Positions 18,735 to 26,876 of a stretch of DNA of 64,000 bases are shown piece after piece. Under the pieces are notes generated by a model. The model worked only from the letters and a program-made list of their open reading frames with translations, did not search any database and was not told where the DNA came from. The stretch lies in NCBI GenBank assembly GCA_963205025.1, contig CAUJHO010000095.1, forward strand, positions 82,897-146,896, in the 5' to 3' direction. Numbering within the stretch: the first letter of the stretch is position 1; each line of letters opens with the position of its first letter. A program made the translations under genes and the position numbers. Source of the stretch: Pseudomonadota bacterium (lineage in GTDB: Bacteria; Pseudomonadota; Alphaproteobacteria; Caulobacterales; Caulobacteraceae).

Positions 18735-19001
18735 ATGTTTATCTCGATTACCCACCCGACCATCCGCCCTCTGGGCACCGACGCCGTCGCCACGCCGGGT
18801 GCTCCGCGCGTGGAAGAACTGAGTGCCCGCGCCCTGCATGCGCGCCTGCTGGCCAATGCGGCCGCGCGCCGGATGCGCGCCGTCGAGCGGGCGGCCGCCC
18901 AGCGTGCCGAAGACGCCGACTACTGGAAGTCGGCCTGTCCGATGGTGGTGGCCAAGGCGGCGGCGCTGCGTTCGACGCACAGCTTTCCGGCCTTGCCTTA
19001 G
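18735..19001 (+). CDS. small hypothetical protein behind CtrA-like boxes
   Basis: 88 residues from ATG 18735 (MFISITHPTIRPLG). No signal or membrane segment. The middle is an Ala/Arg-rich amphipathic helix (LHARLLANAAARRMRAVERAAAQRAEDADYW). GC bias fits this frame better than the overlapping minus ORF, which is Arg/Pro/Ser-rich. The leader of about 150 bases holds a CtrA-type site, a TATAAT and a 19-codon ORF (18652-18711) with strong purine-rich upstream sequence. No family recognised. Confidence 0.5.
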   Translation: MFISITHPTIRPLGTDAVATPGAPRVEELSARALHARLLANAAARRMRAVERAAAQRAEDADYWKSACPMVVAKAAALRSTHSFPALP

Positions 19002-19164
19002 AGAGGTGTGGCGGCCTGCTCAGGAAGGCGGCTTGAGATATCTGGCATATCGCTGATCGTGAACGGTGACCCGAATCGGGGCACGCACGCTCGGTCGGTT
19101 GGCGACGAAATCCGGCAGAAGGCGTTGAGGCTCTGAATACAATTCGGAGCATGAAGGAACGACG

Positions 19165-20115
19165 ATGAAGATGCGCGCGCTCGGCCATAGCGGCCTGTCA
19201 ACTGCCCCACTGGTTTTCGGCGGCAACGTCTTCGGTTGGACGGCAGACAAGGCGCGGTCCTTCGAACTCCTCGATGCGTTCGTCGAGGCCGGTTTCAACG
19301 CCATCGATACGGCGGACGCCTACTCCCGCTGGGTACCGGGCCATGCGGGGGGTGAGAGCGAAACCATCATCGGGGAATGGCTGAAGGCCCGCGGTCGGCG
19401 CGACGATGTGCTGATCCTGACCAAGGTGGGGTCGGACATGGGGCAAGGTCACAATGACCTGTCGCCCGCCTGGATCGAACGGGCGGTGGAGGACAGCCTA
19501 CGTCGCCTGAACACCGATGTCATTGACCTGTACCAGGCCCATTTCCCCGATCCTGACACGCCGCAGGAAGAAACCCTGGCGGCCTTTGATCGATTGGTGA
19601 AGGCGGGGAAGGTCCGCGCGATCGGCGTGTCCAACCATTCTGCTGAGGCAACGGCAGAGGCGTTGGCAATCTCGGCACGGGAGGGGCTGGCGCGGTATCA
19701 GACGCTGCAGCCGCACTACAACCTGTACAGCCGCGCCACCTTTGAGGGCCCGCTTCAGGAGTTGGCGGTGCGCGAAGGTCTGGGCGCGATCACCTATTTC
19801 AGCCTGGAATCCGGTTTCCTCAGCGGCAAATACGCCAGTGTCGACGATCTCAAAGGCTCCCCCCGCGCAGCGAGTCTGAAGGACCGGTTTGATGAACGCG
19901 GCGTCCGGATTCTGGCGACCCTTCGCGCCGTGGCCGCGCGCAATCAGGCGACCCCGGCCCAGGTCGCCCTTGCCTGGCTGCTGACCCGGCCCGGCGTGGC
20001 CGCGCCGATCGTCAGCGCCACGACGCTGGAGCAATTGGCAGATACGTTGAAGGCGGCCGAGCTGGCGCTGTCCGACGCCGATGTGGCCGAGCTGACGGCG
20101 GCCAGCGACGCATAG
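19165..20115 (+). CDS. aldo/keto reductase
   Basis: 316 residues, ATG with AAGGAACG upstream. An (alpha/beta)8 aldo/keto reductase with catalytic Asp and Tyr in AIDTADAYSRW, Lys in LILTKVG and His in DLYQAHFPDPDTP. The NADPH-binding C-terminal part includes VAPIVSATTLEQL. It resembles the YajO/YhdN-type group reducing aldehydes or ketones; the substrate is not predictable. It is convergent with trxB, 12 bases apart. Confidence 0.9.
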   Translation: MKMRALGHSGLSTAPLVFGGNVFGWTADKARSFELLDAFVEAGFNAIDTADAYSRWVPGHAGGESETIIGEWLKARGRRDDVLILTKVGSDMGQGHNDLSPAWIERAVEDSLRRLNTDVIDLYQAHFPDPDTPQEETLAAFDRLVKAGKVRAIGVSNHSAEATAEALAISAREGLARYQTLQPHYNLYSRATFEGPLQELAVREGLGAITYFSLESGFLSGKYASVDDLKGSPRAASLKDRFDERGVRILATLRAVAARNQATPAQVALAWLLTRPGVAAPIVSATTLEQLADTLKAAELALSDADVAELTAASDA

Positions 20116-20127
20116 CGACCATCGCGC

Positions 20128-21129
20128 CTACCAGACGCCGATCTTCTCGGCCTGTTTGTGGGTGATCGGATGGCCCTCGGCGGCGTGGTCCTGTTCGGCC
20201 AGGAAGCGGGCGGCTTCCAGCGCGGCCATACAGCCCATGCCCGCTGCCGTGACGGCCTGGCGATAGACGTCATCGGTGACGTCGCCGGCGGCATAGACGC
20301 CCGGGATCGCGGTTTCGGTCCGGCCGGGCGTGACTTTCAGATAGCCGGATCCGTCCATTTCCAGCTGGCCCTTGAACAGCTCTGAGGCCGGGGCATGGCC
20401 GATGGCGATGAAGACGCCGTGGACATCGAGCGTCCGGGTCTCGCCGGTCAGGGTGTCTTGCAGGCGGACCCCGGTGACGCCGAGCGGGTCGGTCTCACCG
20501 ATCACCTCGTCGATGGCCTGATTCCACATGACCTCGACCTTGGGATGGGCAAACAGCCGCTCCTGAAGGATCCGCTCGGCGCGCAGCTCATCGCGGCGAT
20601 GGATCAGGATGACCTTCTCGGCAAAGTTGGTGAGGAACAGCGCCTCCTCGACCGCCGTATTGCCGCCGCCGACCACGGCGACCGTCTTGCCGCGATAGAA
20701 GAAGCCGTCACAGGTGGCGCAGGCCGACACCCCGAAGCCTTGGAATTTCTGCTCGCTGTCCAGACCCAGCCACTTGGCCTGGGCACCCGTGGAGATGATC
20801 ACCGTCTCGGCCAGCATCTCGCCGCCGCTGTCGAGCTTGAGGCGGAAGGGGCGTTGCGACAGGTCGGCCTCGATGACGATATCATGGAGGATCTCGGTGC
20901 CGACGTGCTCGGCCTGGGCTTTCATCTGCTCCATCAGCCAGGGGCCCTGAATGACCTCGGCAAAGCCGGGATAGTTCTCGACATCGGTGGTGATGGTCAG
21001 CTGGCCTCCGGGCTGGAGGCCCGCGATGATCACCGGGTTGAGCATGGCGCGCGCGGCATAGATGGCGGCGGTCCAGCCGGCGGGACCGGAGCCGATGATG
21101 GCGACGCGGACGGTTCTGGGATTCGACAT
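20128..21129 (-). CDS. trxB: thioredoxin-disulfide reductase
   Basis: 333 residues. FAD-binding Rossmann motif at the start (IIGSGPAGWTAAIYAARA), redox-active CATCDGFF motif, NADPH-binding VVGGGNTAVEEALFL and the C-terminal FAD motif GVYAAGDVTDDVYRQAVTAAGMG. It reduces thioredoxin with NADPH in the cytoplasm. Length and motif order are normal for the low-molecular-weight class. It is divergent from the small glycine-rich gene at 21180. Confidence 0.97.
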   Translation of the reverse strand: MSNPRTVRVAIIGSGPAGWTAAIYAARAMLNPVIIAGLQPGGQLTITTDVENYPGFAEVIQGPWLMEQMKAQAEHVGTEILHDIVIEADLSQRPFRLKLDSGGEMLAETVIISTGAQAKWLGLDSEQKFQGFGVSACATCDGFFYRGKTVAVVGGGNTAVEEALFLTNFAEKVILIHRRDELRAERILQERLFAHPKVEVMWNQAIDEVIGETDPLGVTGVRLQDTLTGETRTLDVHGVFIAIGHAPASELFKGQLEMDGSGYLKVTPGRTETAIPGVYAAGDVTDDVYRQAVTAAGMGCMAALEAARFLAEQDHAAEGHPITHKQAEKIGVW

Positions 21130-21179
21130 GGGCCTAATCTAGGGTCGATTCCGCAATTGTGCGACGGAGCCGAGCGAAT

Positions 21180-21458
21180 ATGAGCGAACCTGCCAACAGG
21201 AATGCAGCCTTCCTCCCGATCGGGATCGGGGCCGGCATGGCCATTGGCGTGGCTCTGGGCCTGGCGCTGGACAATCTGGGGCTTGGGATTGCGCTGGGCG
21301 TCGCGCTGGGGGCCGGCATGGGCACGGCGGGTGCGGCCGCGACGCCGCGCAGCGCCAGAGACGGCAAGGGCGATGGCGGGGCCACCCCTGTCGACGGCGT
21401 CGACCGCGATGGATCCGATGGCGGCGACGCCGGGGGCGGGGACGGCGGCGGCGGTTGA
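21180..21458 (+). CDS. small glycine-zipper-like membrane protein
   Basis: 92 residues from ATG 21180. Two Gly-rich hydrophobic segments (IGIGAGMAIGVALGLAL and LGIALGVALGAGMGTAG) form a glycine-zipper hairpin, then comes a charged, Gly/Asp-rich and probably disordered tail. Its stop lies 5 bases before the thioesterase start, so the two are probably co-transcribed. No specific function known. Confidence 0.65.
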   Translation: MSEPANRNAAFLPIGIGAGMAIGVALGLALDNLGLGIALGVALGAGMGTAGAAATPRSARDGKGDGGATPVDGVDRDGSDGGDAGGGDGGGG

Positions 21459-21463
21459 TTCCG

Positions 21464-21874
21464 ATGACCACCACCCAGATCCGCGTACGCTGGAGTGAGG
21501 TCGACGGCCAGGAGGTCGTCTTCAACGCCAACTATCTGATGTATGCCGATGTCGCCGTGACCGAGTTCATGCGCGCCGGCGGCATCATGGAGCATTGCCG
21601 CGAGGAGTTCGGCCAGACCTTCGTGGTCGACGCCAATCTGACGTTCAGGGCCTCGGCCCGGTTCGACGATGTGCTGACGCTGGCGGTGCGGTGCGAACGG
21701 GTTGGGCGGTCCAGCTATGTCCTGACGGTCGAGATGAGCCGTGACGGCGAGCGCCTGTGTACCGCGACCCTGACCTATGTGCGGGCCGTGGACGGACAGT
21801 CGGTGGCGTTGTCGGACGGGTTCCGGGGACGGCTGGGCCACCCGCCGGTCGCGCCCGGCCTCGATCCGAACTGA
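21464..21874 (+). CDS. acyl-CoA thioesterase, 4-hydroxybenzoyl-CoA thioesterase/YbgC-type hotdog fold
   Basis: 136 residues from ATG 21464; the TTG start in the track overlaps the upstream gene and is less likely. RVRWSEVDGQEVVFNANYLMYAD is the family's catalytic helix region, with Asp/Glu near the usual D-x-x-G-H-V-N-x-x-Y motif; here the His is missing (EVVFNANY). The strand pattern LTLAVRCERVGRSSYVLTVEM and TATLTYVRAVDG follows. It hydrolyses acyl-CoA thioesters; the acyl preference is unknown. Confidence 0.8.
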   Translation: MTTTQIRVRWSEVDGQEVVFNANYLMYADVAVTEFMRAGGIMEHCREEFGQTFVVDANLTFRASARFDDVLTLAVRCERVGRSSYVLTVEMSRDGERLCTATLTYVRAVDGQSVALSDGFRGRLGHPPVAPGLDPN

Positions 21875-21976
21875 GGCCTGGCGGGCCCGTGCGACAGGGC
21901 CCGTCAATCGAGATGTCCGGTTGGCGGGCGACTTGGCGTTTCTGTCTGTGGGGGTTCCCTGGACAGGATTGGTACA

Positions 21977-23281
21977 ATGAAAAGAACTGCAGCAAGCCTC
22001 AGCGCCATCTCGATCGCGCTTTTGGTACCCGGCGTGGCGGCGGCCCAGAGCGGACAGTCGCTGCGGCTATTTTCCGACACCGGATTCAGCGGGGAGTCCT
22101 ACAGAGCCGACCGCAGTATCGAGAACCTCGACACTGTGCGTTTCAATGACGCGGCGCGCAGCCTGATCGCCGAAGGACGCTGGGAGGTCTGTCTGGATGC
22201 ACGCTACCGCGGCGAGTGTCGGGTGGTGCAGGGCCGGATCAGCGACATGGGCGACTGGAACGGAAGTCTGTCTTCGGTCCGCTATCTCGGGCCGAGCGAC
22301 TGGGGCGACGCCGGTGCCGGCGGGACCGGCTCTTGGGGCGCAGGGGCCGGCGCTGGAGCCAGTGGTCAAGCGCAAGGCCAGGGGGCGTACCGGGTCGATT
22401 TCGAACCGGAGGTGATCGGCAGCATCTACGACACCGGGTTTGGTCGCATGACGATCGAGCGCTGGGACCGCGACGGCGTGGCGGCGCGCTATGCCGGCCA
22501 GAATGAAGACGGCTCGGATGCAGGCCGCGTTGATGGCACGCTGGAGATCTATGACGGTGACGGGAGCGCGACCCTTCGTGGGATCTGGGCTCAATCCAAT
22601 GCGGATCAGCGTTGTGATTCCCAGAGGAACGGCACCTATCACTGGGGTCAGGTCACTCTGGTATTCAACCGCTCACGCAATGAGTTCCAGGGGTACTGGG
22701 ACTATTGTGATCGCGGCGGGGCGGCGGAATCGGCCTGGCATGGCCAGCTTGTCGGTCGTGACCCGACGATCGCGGCGGCGGTCGACGCCCAGGTCGCTGC
22801 GGGCGGCGGGCGTGGGGGACAAACCGGTGGAGCCGCGCGCCTGGTTCTGTTTGACGACAACGGATTTGCCGGACGCTCCATCAGCCTGAACCGTGACACG
22901 GCGAGCCTGCACACGGACGAACTGAATTTTGGCGATTTCTCCTACAGCCTGGCTGCCGAGGGGCGCTGGTCGGTGTGCGAGGACGTCGACTACGGTGGCG
23001 AATGCCGCACCGTCGAAGGCGATCAGGCCGATCTGCGCGACTTCGGGGGGACCATCTCGTCGGTTCGCTATCTCGGGCCGGGGGCCTCGAGCCGGGTCCT
23101 GGCCGGGAGCGGCGGTCAGCCGGGTGACCGTGCCTCCAGCGGTGGCGAGCGCCGTAGCGAGCGCGGCGGACAGCCCGGTGCCGTCGAATCGGCGGCGGAA
23201 CGGGCGGCCCGCGTCGCGGCCGAGGAAGCCGAACGCCGCGTGCATGATCGCATCCGCGAAGGGATTGGCCGGATATTCTGA
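21977..23281 (+). CDS. secreted beta/gamma-crystallin-fold protein
   Basis: 434 residues with a signal peptide (cleavage after GVAAAQS). Two crystallin-like domains, about 28-108 (LRLFSDTGFSGESYRADRSI ... SSVRYLGP) and about 285-365 (ARLVLFDDNGFAGRSISLNR ... SSVRYLGP), share the pattern EGRWxVCxDxxYxGECRxV. Between them sits a different domain (about 130-265) with paired Cys (DQRCDSQRNGTYHWG, YWDYCDRG) that looks like a lipocalin-like beta sheet but is not recognised. The tail is a charged helix rich in Glu/Arg. Crystallin folds often bind calcium or stabilise envelope proteins; the role here is unknown. Confidence 0.75.
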   Translation: MKRTAASLSAISIALLVPGVAAAQSGQSLRLFSDTGFSGESYRADRSIENLDTVRFNDAARSLIAEGRWEVCLDARYRGECRVVQGRISDMGDWNGSLSSVRYLGPSDWGDAGAGGTGSWGAGAGAGASGQAQGQGAYRVDFEPEVIGSIYDTGFGRMTIERWDRDGVAARYAGQNEDGSDAGRVDGTLEIYDGDGSATLRGIWAQSNADQRCDSQRNGTYHWGQVTLVFNRSRNEFQGYWDYCDRGGAAESAWHGQLVGRDPTIAAAVDAQVAAGGGRGGQTGGAARLVLFDDNGFAGRSISLNRDTASLHTDELNFGDFSYSLAAEGRWSVCEDVDYGGECRTVEGDQADLRDFGGTISSVRYLGPGASSRVLAGSGGQPGDRASSGGERRSERGGQPGAVESAAERAARVAAEEAERRVHDRIREGIGRIF

Positions 23282-23357
23282 CGGGTTGACCCTGTCGACA
23301 CAGGCCCCGGGAGCCGCCGCGCGGCCACCGGGGTGACGTCGCCCGCACGACCGCAGA

Positions 23358-23387
23358 AACAGGCGCGTCCGGCAGGACGCGCCTGTT
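23358..23387. terminator. strong hairpin between convergent genes
   Basis: AACAGGCGCGTCC, loop GGCA, then the exact 13-base complement GGACGCGCCTGTT. It lies between the convergent ends of the crystallin-like gene and the TPR gene and could end transcription from both sides. There is no long T-run on either side, so factor-independent action is uncertain. Confidence 0.6.
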
Positions 23388-23408
23388 CCATATGGGCGAG
23401 AAACCCGT

Positions 23409-25109
23409 TCAGGCCAGGTCGAGTGACATGGCCCCGCCGATCCATTCGACGCGTCCGGCCGCGCGGGCGCGGGCGGCGGCGTCGGTGTCGCCCAGGGCCT
23501 CATAGGCCTCGGCCAGAACGAAATAGCTGTAGGGGTCGCTGGGCCAGTCTTCGAGCAGCTCCAGGACCTTGTCGCGCGCACCGGCGGCATCGCCCGAGGC
23601 CAGCACGGCCGCCGCCAGGCTGCGCCGGGTCGGGAACCAGATCACCGGCGGATCGCCGCCTTCGTCGCCTTCGCCCTGGAGCGCGGCGGCGCGGCTATAG
23701 GCCTGGATGGCGGCGGGCCAGTCGCGGCGGATCATGGCGGCGCGGCCCTCCAGGACCCGCTGAAAGACCTCGCTGAAGGTGTCTGTAAACCTGTAATCGG
23801 CGTTGTGCGGCAGGGCCTGGCGCAGGCGGGCGATCTCGGCAGCCTGGTGTTCGACGGCCTGGGCGTCGCCCTTGCGGGCCGCAGCCTCGCCCCGGGCATA
23901 ACGCAGGCCGATGCGTTGCAACGGCCGGGAGTCAGCGGGCTCGGTCAGGGCCGCCAACTGATCGTCCGAGCCGAAACGGCCATACAGGGCATAGGCATTA
24001 TTGGCGGTGGCCTGACCCCAGGCGGTGTCCAGGCGCGGGTGCCGGGCGGTGTAGAGGGTCAGGAATCGCTCGGCCAGACGTAAACCCTCGTCGGCGCCGC
24101 CGGACATCAGCGCCCCGCCCATGCCGAAATGGATATTGTGGCCGTGCAGGCGCATGCCCCGAACGCCGCCCGGCGGCGAGGCCATCTCGTCATAGCGGAC
24201 ATCCAGCGCCACGGCGTTGACGTTGGACATCATCGCGTCCCGATAACGCCCGACCCGGAAGAAGGTGTGCGACGGCATATGCACCAGATGACTGGCCCCC
24301 GGCGCGAGGGTCGCCAGCCGCTCGCCATAGGGAATGGCGCGGTGCGGATCGTCGGACCATTCGGTCAGGTGAATATACAGGTGGATGGCCCCCGGATCGT
24401 CGGGCGAGTGAGCCAGCGCGGCCTGCAGGATATCCACAGCCCGGGTGACGCTGGGGTCGGTGGCATGGCCCTCGTCGTCCCACCATTCCTCGACCACCAT
24501 CATCCAGGCGTCGGCGGTGATGTTGGCCACGGCGACGTCGGCGGGATGGTCGCGGGCGATCCGGTCCATGCGTCGGGCAAAGCGTCCGGCGCGACTGGTC
24601 TCCCGACCTGAATAACGCTGGATCAGGGCGTCGATCATGGCCCGGTGCATCGGGTCAGCGTCGCGCGCAAGCCGCCGGGCGTCGCGGGCGATGGCGAGGG
24701 CATTGCGGCGGACCTCTTCGCCCGTGCCGCCGCCGTTCAGGTTCGGCCCCATGGCCCAGGCCTCGCCCCAGGCGCACATGGCGCAGCTCGGGTCCAGCAG
24801 GCGCGCCCTCTGAAAGGCGCGGACCGATTCCGTGTGCTCGAACGCCCAGCGCAGTCTGACGGCGTGGTCGAACCAGGCCTGGGCTTCAGGGTTGATTGTG
24901 TCGATGCGGAAGCCGCCCGTGCCGAAGCCCTCAACCATGACCATCTCGGCCACCGGCGCGCCGGCGGCGGTCGTGGCTTCGTCGGGCGAGGCGCACAGGA
25001 TGGGATTGTCGATCAGGTCTGAGAGAGACCCCTCCACCGTCGCGTCCGCCACCGCCGGCGCGGCGGCAGCCAGCGCCAGAGCGGCGACGGCTGTCATGGT
25101 CAGTCGCAT
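23409..25109 (-). CDS. secreted TPR-repeat protein
   Basis: 566 residues from ATG 25109, preceded by a GGGGGGAA site; the 52 codons upstream in the track run through the palindromic repeat and are rejected. A signal peptide (MRLTMTAVAALALAAAAPAVADA) precedes several helical TPR-like units: AQAWFDHAVRLRWAFEHTESVRAFQRARLLDPSCAMCAWGEAWA, then HSPDDPGAIHLYIHL and the C-terminal PYSYFVLAEAYEALGDTDAA. The CAMCAWGEA stretch is typical of large periplasmic TPR proteins of proteobacteria. Probably periplasmic; partner unknown. Confidence 0.75.
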   Translation of the reverse strand: MRLTMTAVAALALAAAAPAVADATVEGSLSDLIDNPILCASPDEATTAAGAPVAEMVMVEGFGTGGFRIDTINPEAQAWFDHAVRLRWAFEHTESVRAFQRARLLDPSCAMCAWGEAWAMGPNLNGGGTGEEVRRNALAIARDARRLARDADPMHRAMIDALIQRYSGRETSRAGRFARRMDRIARDHPADVAVANITADAWMMVVEEWWDDEGHATDPSVTRAVDILQAALAHSPDDPGAIHLYIHLTEWSDDPHRAIPYGERLATLAPGASHLVHMPSHTFFRVGRYRDAMMSNVNAVALDVRYDEMASPPGGVRGMRLHGHNIHFGMGGALMSGGADEGLRLAERFLTLYTARHPRLDTAWGQATANNAYALYGRFGSDDQLAALTEPADSRPLQRIGLRYARGEAAARKGDAQAVEHQAAEIARLRQALPHNADYRFTDTFSEVFQRVLEGRAAMIRRDWPAAIQAYSRAAALQGEGDEGGDPPVIWFPTRRSLAAAVLASGDAAGARDKVLELLEDWPSDPYSYFVLAEAYEALGDTDAAARARAAGRVEWIGGAMSLDLA

Positions 25110-25178
25110 GGTGTTCCCCCCGGTTCCCTGTTGGGAGTGTGCCCGTGGAAACGGCGTTCGCCAAGTGACCGTATTGAT

Positions 25179-25201
25179 CCTTCTCCCGCAAGGGGAGAAG
25201 G
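25179..25201. repeat. family B palindromic hairpin
   Basis: CCTTCTCCC-loop-GGGAGAAGG, a perfect 9-base stem 6 bases after the stop of the small membrane gene at 25207 (minus strand). The core matches 29933-29957 and the elements around the DUF559 gene. Confidence 0.75.
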
Positions 25202-25206
25202 GCCGC

Positions 25207-25620
25207 CTAGTAGGGATTGCAGACAGGATAGGCCATTTGCCAGGTCGCCACGGCGCAAAGGACAAATACCGTCGCGATCAGCAGAGCCATAACCCAGGTG
25301 ACCGGCGAGCGGGGCTCAGCGCGGACGAAGCGGTAGGCGGCCCAGAGCCAGATGAGCATCAGCAAGGCGGGCAGGATGGTGAAGCTGATGCGGGCGAGGT
25401 CCATGCCCATCAGGACGCCATGCGGCTCACCACCGACGACACCCGGGTCCGATGCGCCCGGGCTAGTGGCTTCGAAATTTCTGGCAAATTCGTCGGGCGA
25501 GGAAATCACGTTTCGGACGGCGCATCCGAAAGTCACGCCGGCGGACGCCACCGGCCCGGCCATGGCAAGGACGATCCCCTGAAGGACGCGCTCGCCGACC
25601 GGGCCGAGGCGGAACCGCAT
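25207..25620 (-). CDS. hypothetical two-to-three-pass membrane protein coupled to gap
   Basis: 137 residues from ATG 25620. Hydrophobic segments: VLQGIVLAMAGPVASAGVTFGCAV, ISFTILPALLMLIWLWAAYRFV and WVMALLIATVFVLCAVATW; the C-terminus is YPVCNPY. Its start overlaps the gap stop by one base (TAATG), so translation is probably coupled to gap. No family recognised. The track start at 25677 would lie inside gap and is less likely. Confidence 0.65.
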   Translation of the reverse strand: MRFRLGPVGERVLQGIVLAMAGPVASAGVTFGCAVRNVISSPDEFARNFEATSPGASDPGVVGGEPHGVLMGMDLARISFTILPALLMLIWLWAAYRFVRAEPRSPVTWVMALLIATVFVLCAVATWQMAYPVCNPY

Positions 25621-26627
25621 TAGATCAGCTTGCTCATCGCCAGCGCCGTATCCGACATCCGCGTCGCGAAGCCCCATTCGTTGTCGTACCAGCTGAGCAC
25701 CCGCACCAAGGTGCCGTCGATGACCTGGGTTTGCGGCAGGGCCACCGTCGAGGAGGCGGCAATGTGGTTCATGTCGTGCGAGACGACCGGGTCATTGGTG
25801 GTGGCCAGGACGCCCTTCATCGGGCCGTCGGCGGCGGCCTGGAGGGCAGCGTTGACCTCTTGCACCGTGGTGGCGCGGCCAGCCACGATCTTCAGGTCCA
25901 CGACCGAGACGTTCGGGGTCGGGACGCGGATCGAGGAGCCGTCCAGCTTGCCCTTCAGCTCCGGCAGGACCAGGCCGACGGCCTTGGCCGCACCGGTCGA
26001 GGTCGGGATCATCGACAGGGCCGCACCGCGGGCGCGGTACAGGTCGCTGTGCATCGTATCCAGCGTCGGCTGGTCGCCGGTATAGGCGTGGATGGTCGTC
26101 ATATAGCCGCGCTCGATTCCGACCAGGTCGTGCAGGACCTTGGCGACCGGGGCCAGGCAGTTGGTGGTGCATGAGGCGTTCGAGACGATCACGTCGTCGG
26201 CGGTCAGGACGTCGTGGTTGACGCCATAGACGATGGTCTTGTCGGCGCCGTCGCCGGGGGCCGAGATCAGGACGCGCTTGGCGCCGGCGTTCAGGTGGGC
26301 CTCGGCCTTCGCGCGGGCGGTGAAGATGCCGGTGCATTCAAAGGCGATGTCGACGCCCAGGTCCTTGTGCGGCAGGTTGGCCGGGTCACGCTCGGCGGTC
26401 ACCTTGATCTTGCCGGTGCCGACATCGATCCAGTCATCGCCGGCCTCGACGGTGCCGGGGAAGCGGCCATGAACCGAGTCATAGCGCAGCAGGTGGGCGT
26501 TGGTGGCCACCGGGCCCAGGTCGTTGATCGCCACCACCTCGATGTCGGTGCGGCCATGTTCGGCGATCGAGCGGAGGACAAGACGGCCGATGCGGCCAAA
26601 GCCGTTGATGGCGACGCGGGTGGTCAT
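25620..26627 (-). CDS. gap: type I glyceraldehyde-3-phosphate dehydrogenase
   Basis: 335 residues. N-terminal NAD fold ([17 protein letters not shown]), catalytic Cys in [15 protein letters not shown] and the C-terminal [13 protein letters not shown]. It catalyses the NAD-dependent oxidation of glyceraldehyde 3-phosphate in the Entner-Doudoroff lower branch and glycolysis. tkt is on the same strand about 5.4 kb upstream but separated by other genes. A perfect 8-base inverted repeat at 26705-26722 lies about 80 bases before the start. Confidence 0.98.
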   Translation of the reverse strand: MTTRVAINGFGRIGRLVLRSIAEHGRTDIEVVAINDLGPVATNAHLLRYDSVHGRFPGTVEAGDDWIDVGTGKIKVTAERDPANLPHKDLGVDIAFECTGIFTARAKAEAHLNAGAKRVLISAPGDGADKTIVYGVNHDVLTADDVIVSNASCTTNCLAPVAKVLHDLVGIERGYMTTIHAYTGDQPTLDTMHSDLYRARGAALSMIPTSTGAAKAVGLVLPELKGKLDGSSIRVPTPNVSVVDLKIVAGRATTVQEVNAALQAAADGPMKGVLATTNDPVVSHDMNHIAASSTVALPQTQVIDGTLVRVLSWYDNEWGFATRMSDTALAMSKLI

Positions 26628-26704
26628 GGGCGGGCTCCTGATACGTCAGTCGGGTCAGAGGCGCAGGCGCGCCTGATCGACCCGTGAAATGGGGATGGCG
26701 CGGT

Positions 26705-26722
26705 ATCGGGTCCAGACCCGAT
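26705..26722. promoter_or_regulatory. inverted repeat upstream of gap
   Basis: ATCGGGTC-CA-GACCCGAT is a perfect palindrome about 80 bases upstream of the gap start, in the 250-base gap between gap and the sensor kinase. It could be an operator for gap, or a small terminator after the kinase; no T-run follows on the minus strand. Otherwise the gap holds only the repeat at 26831. Confidence 0.35.
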
Positions 26723-26830
26723 TTGGTCAACCCCAAGTCCGGTCACAGGGGATGAGGGGATGTTGCGTCGAGGCCTCCTCTGCCCTGGTGGGGCGAAGGG
26801 GTCGACCCCGAGGCCGTAGCGCCTCACCCT

Positions 26831-26876
26831 CCCACCGCTTCGCGGTGGGCCCCTCCCGATCCCCGTGGGAGAGGGG
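26831..26876. repeat. divergent two-hairpin palindromic repeat at kinase stop codon
   Basis: CCCACCGC-TTC-GCGGTGGG followed by a CCCCTCCC...GGGAGAGGGG hairpin. It has the same two-hairpin layout as family A in reverse orientation, and it begins at the very base after the sensor kinase stop codon (minus strand). Confidence 0.6.
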
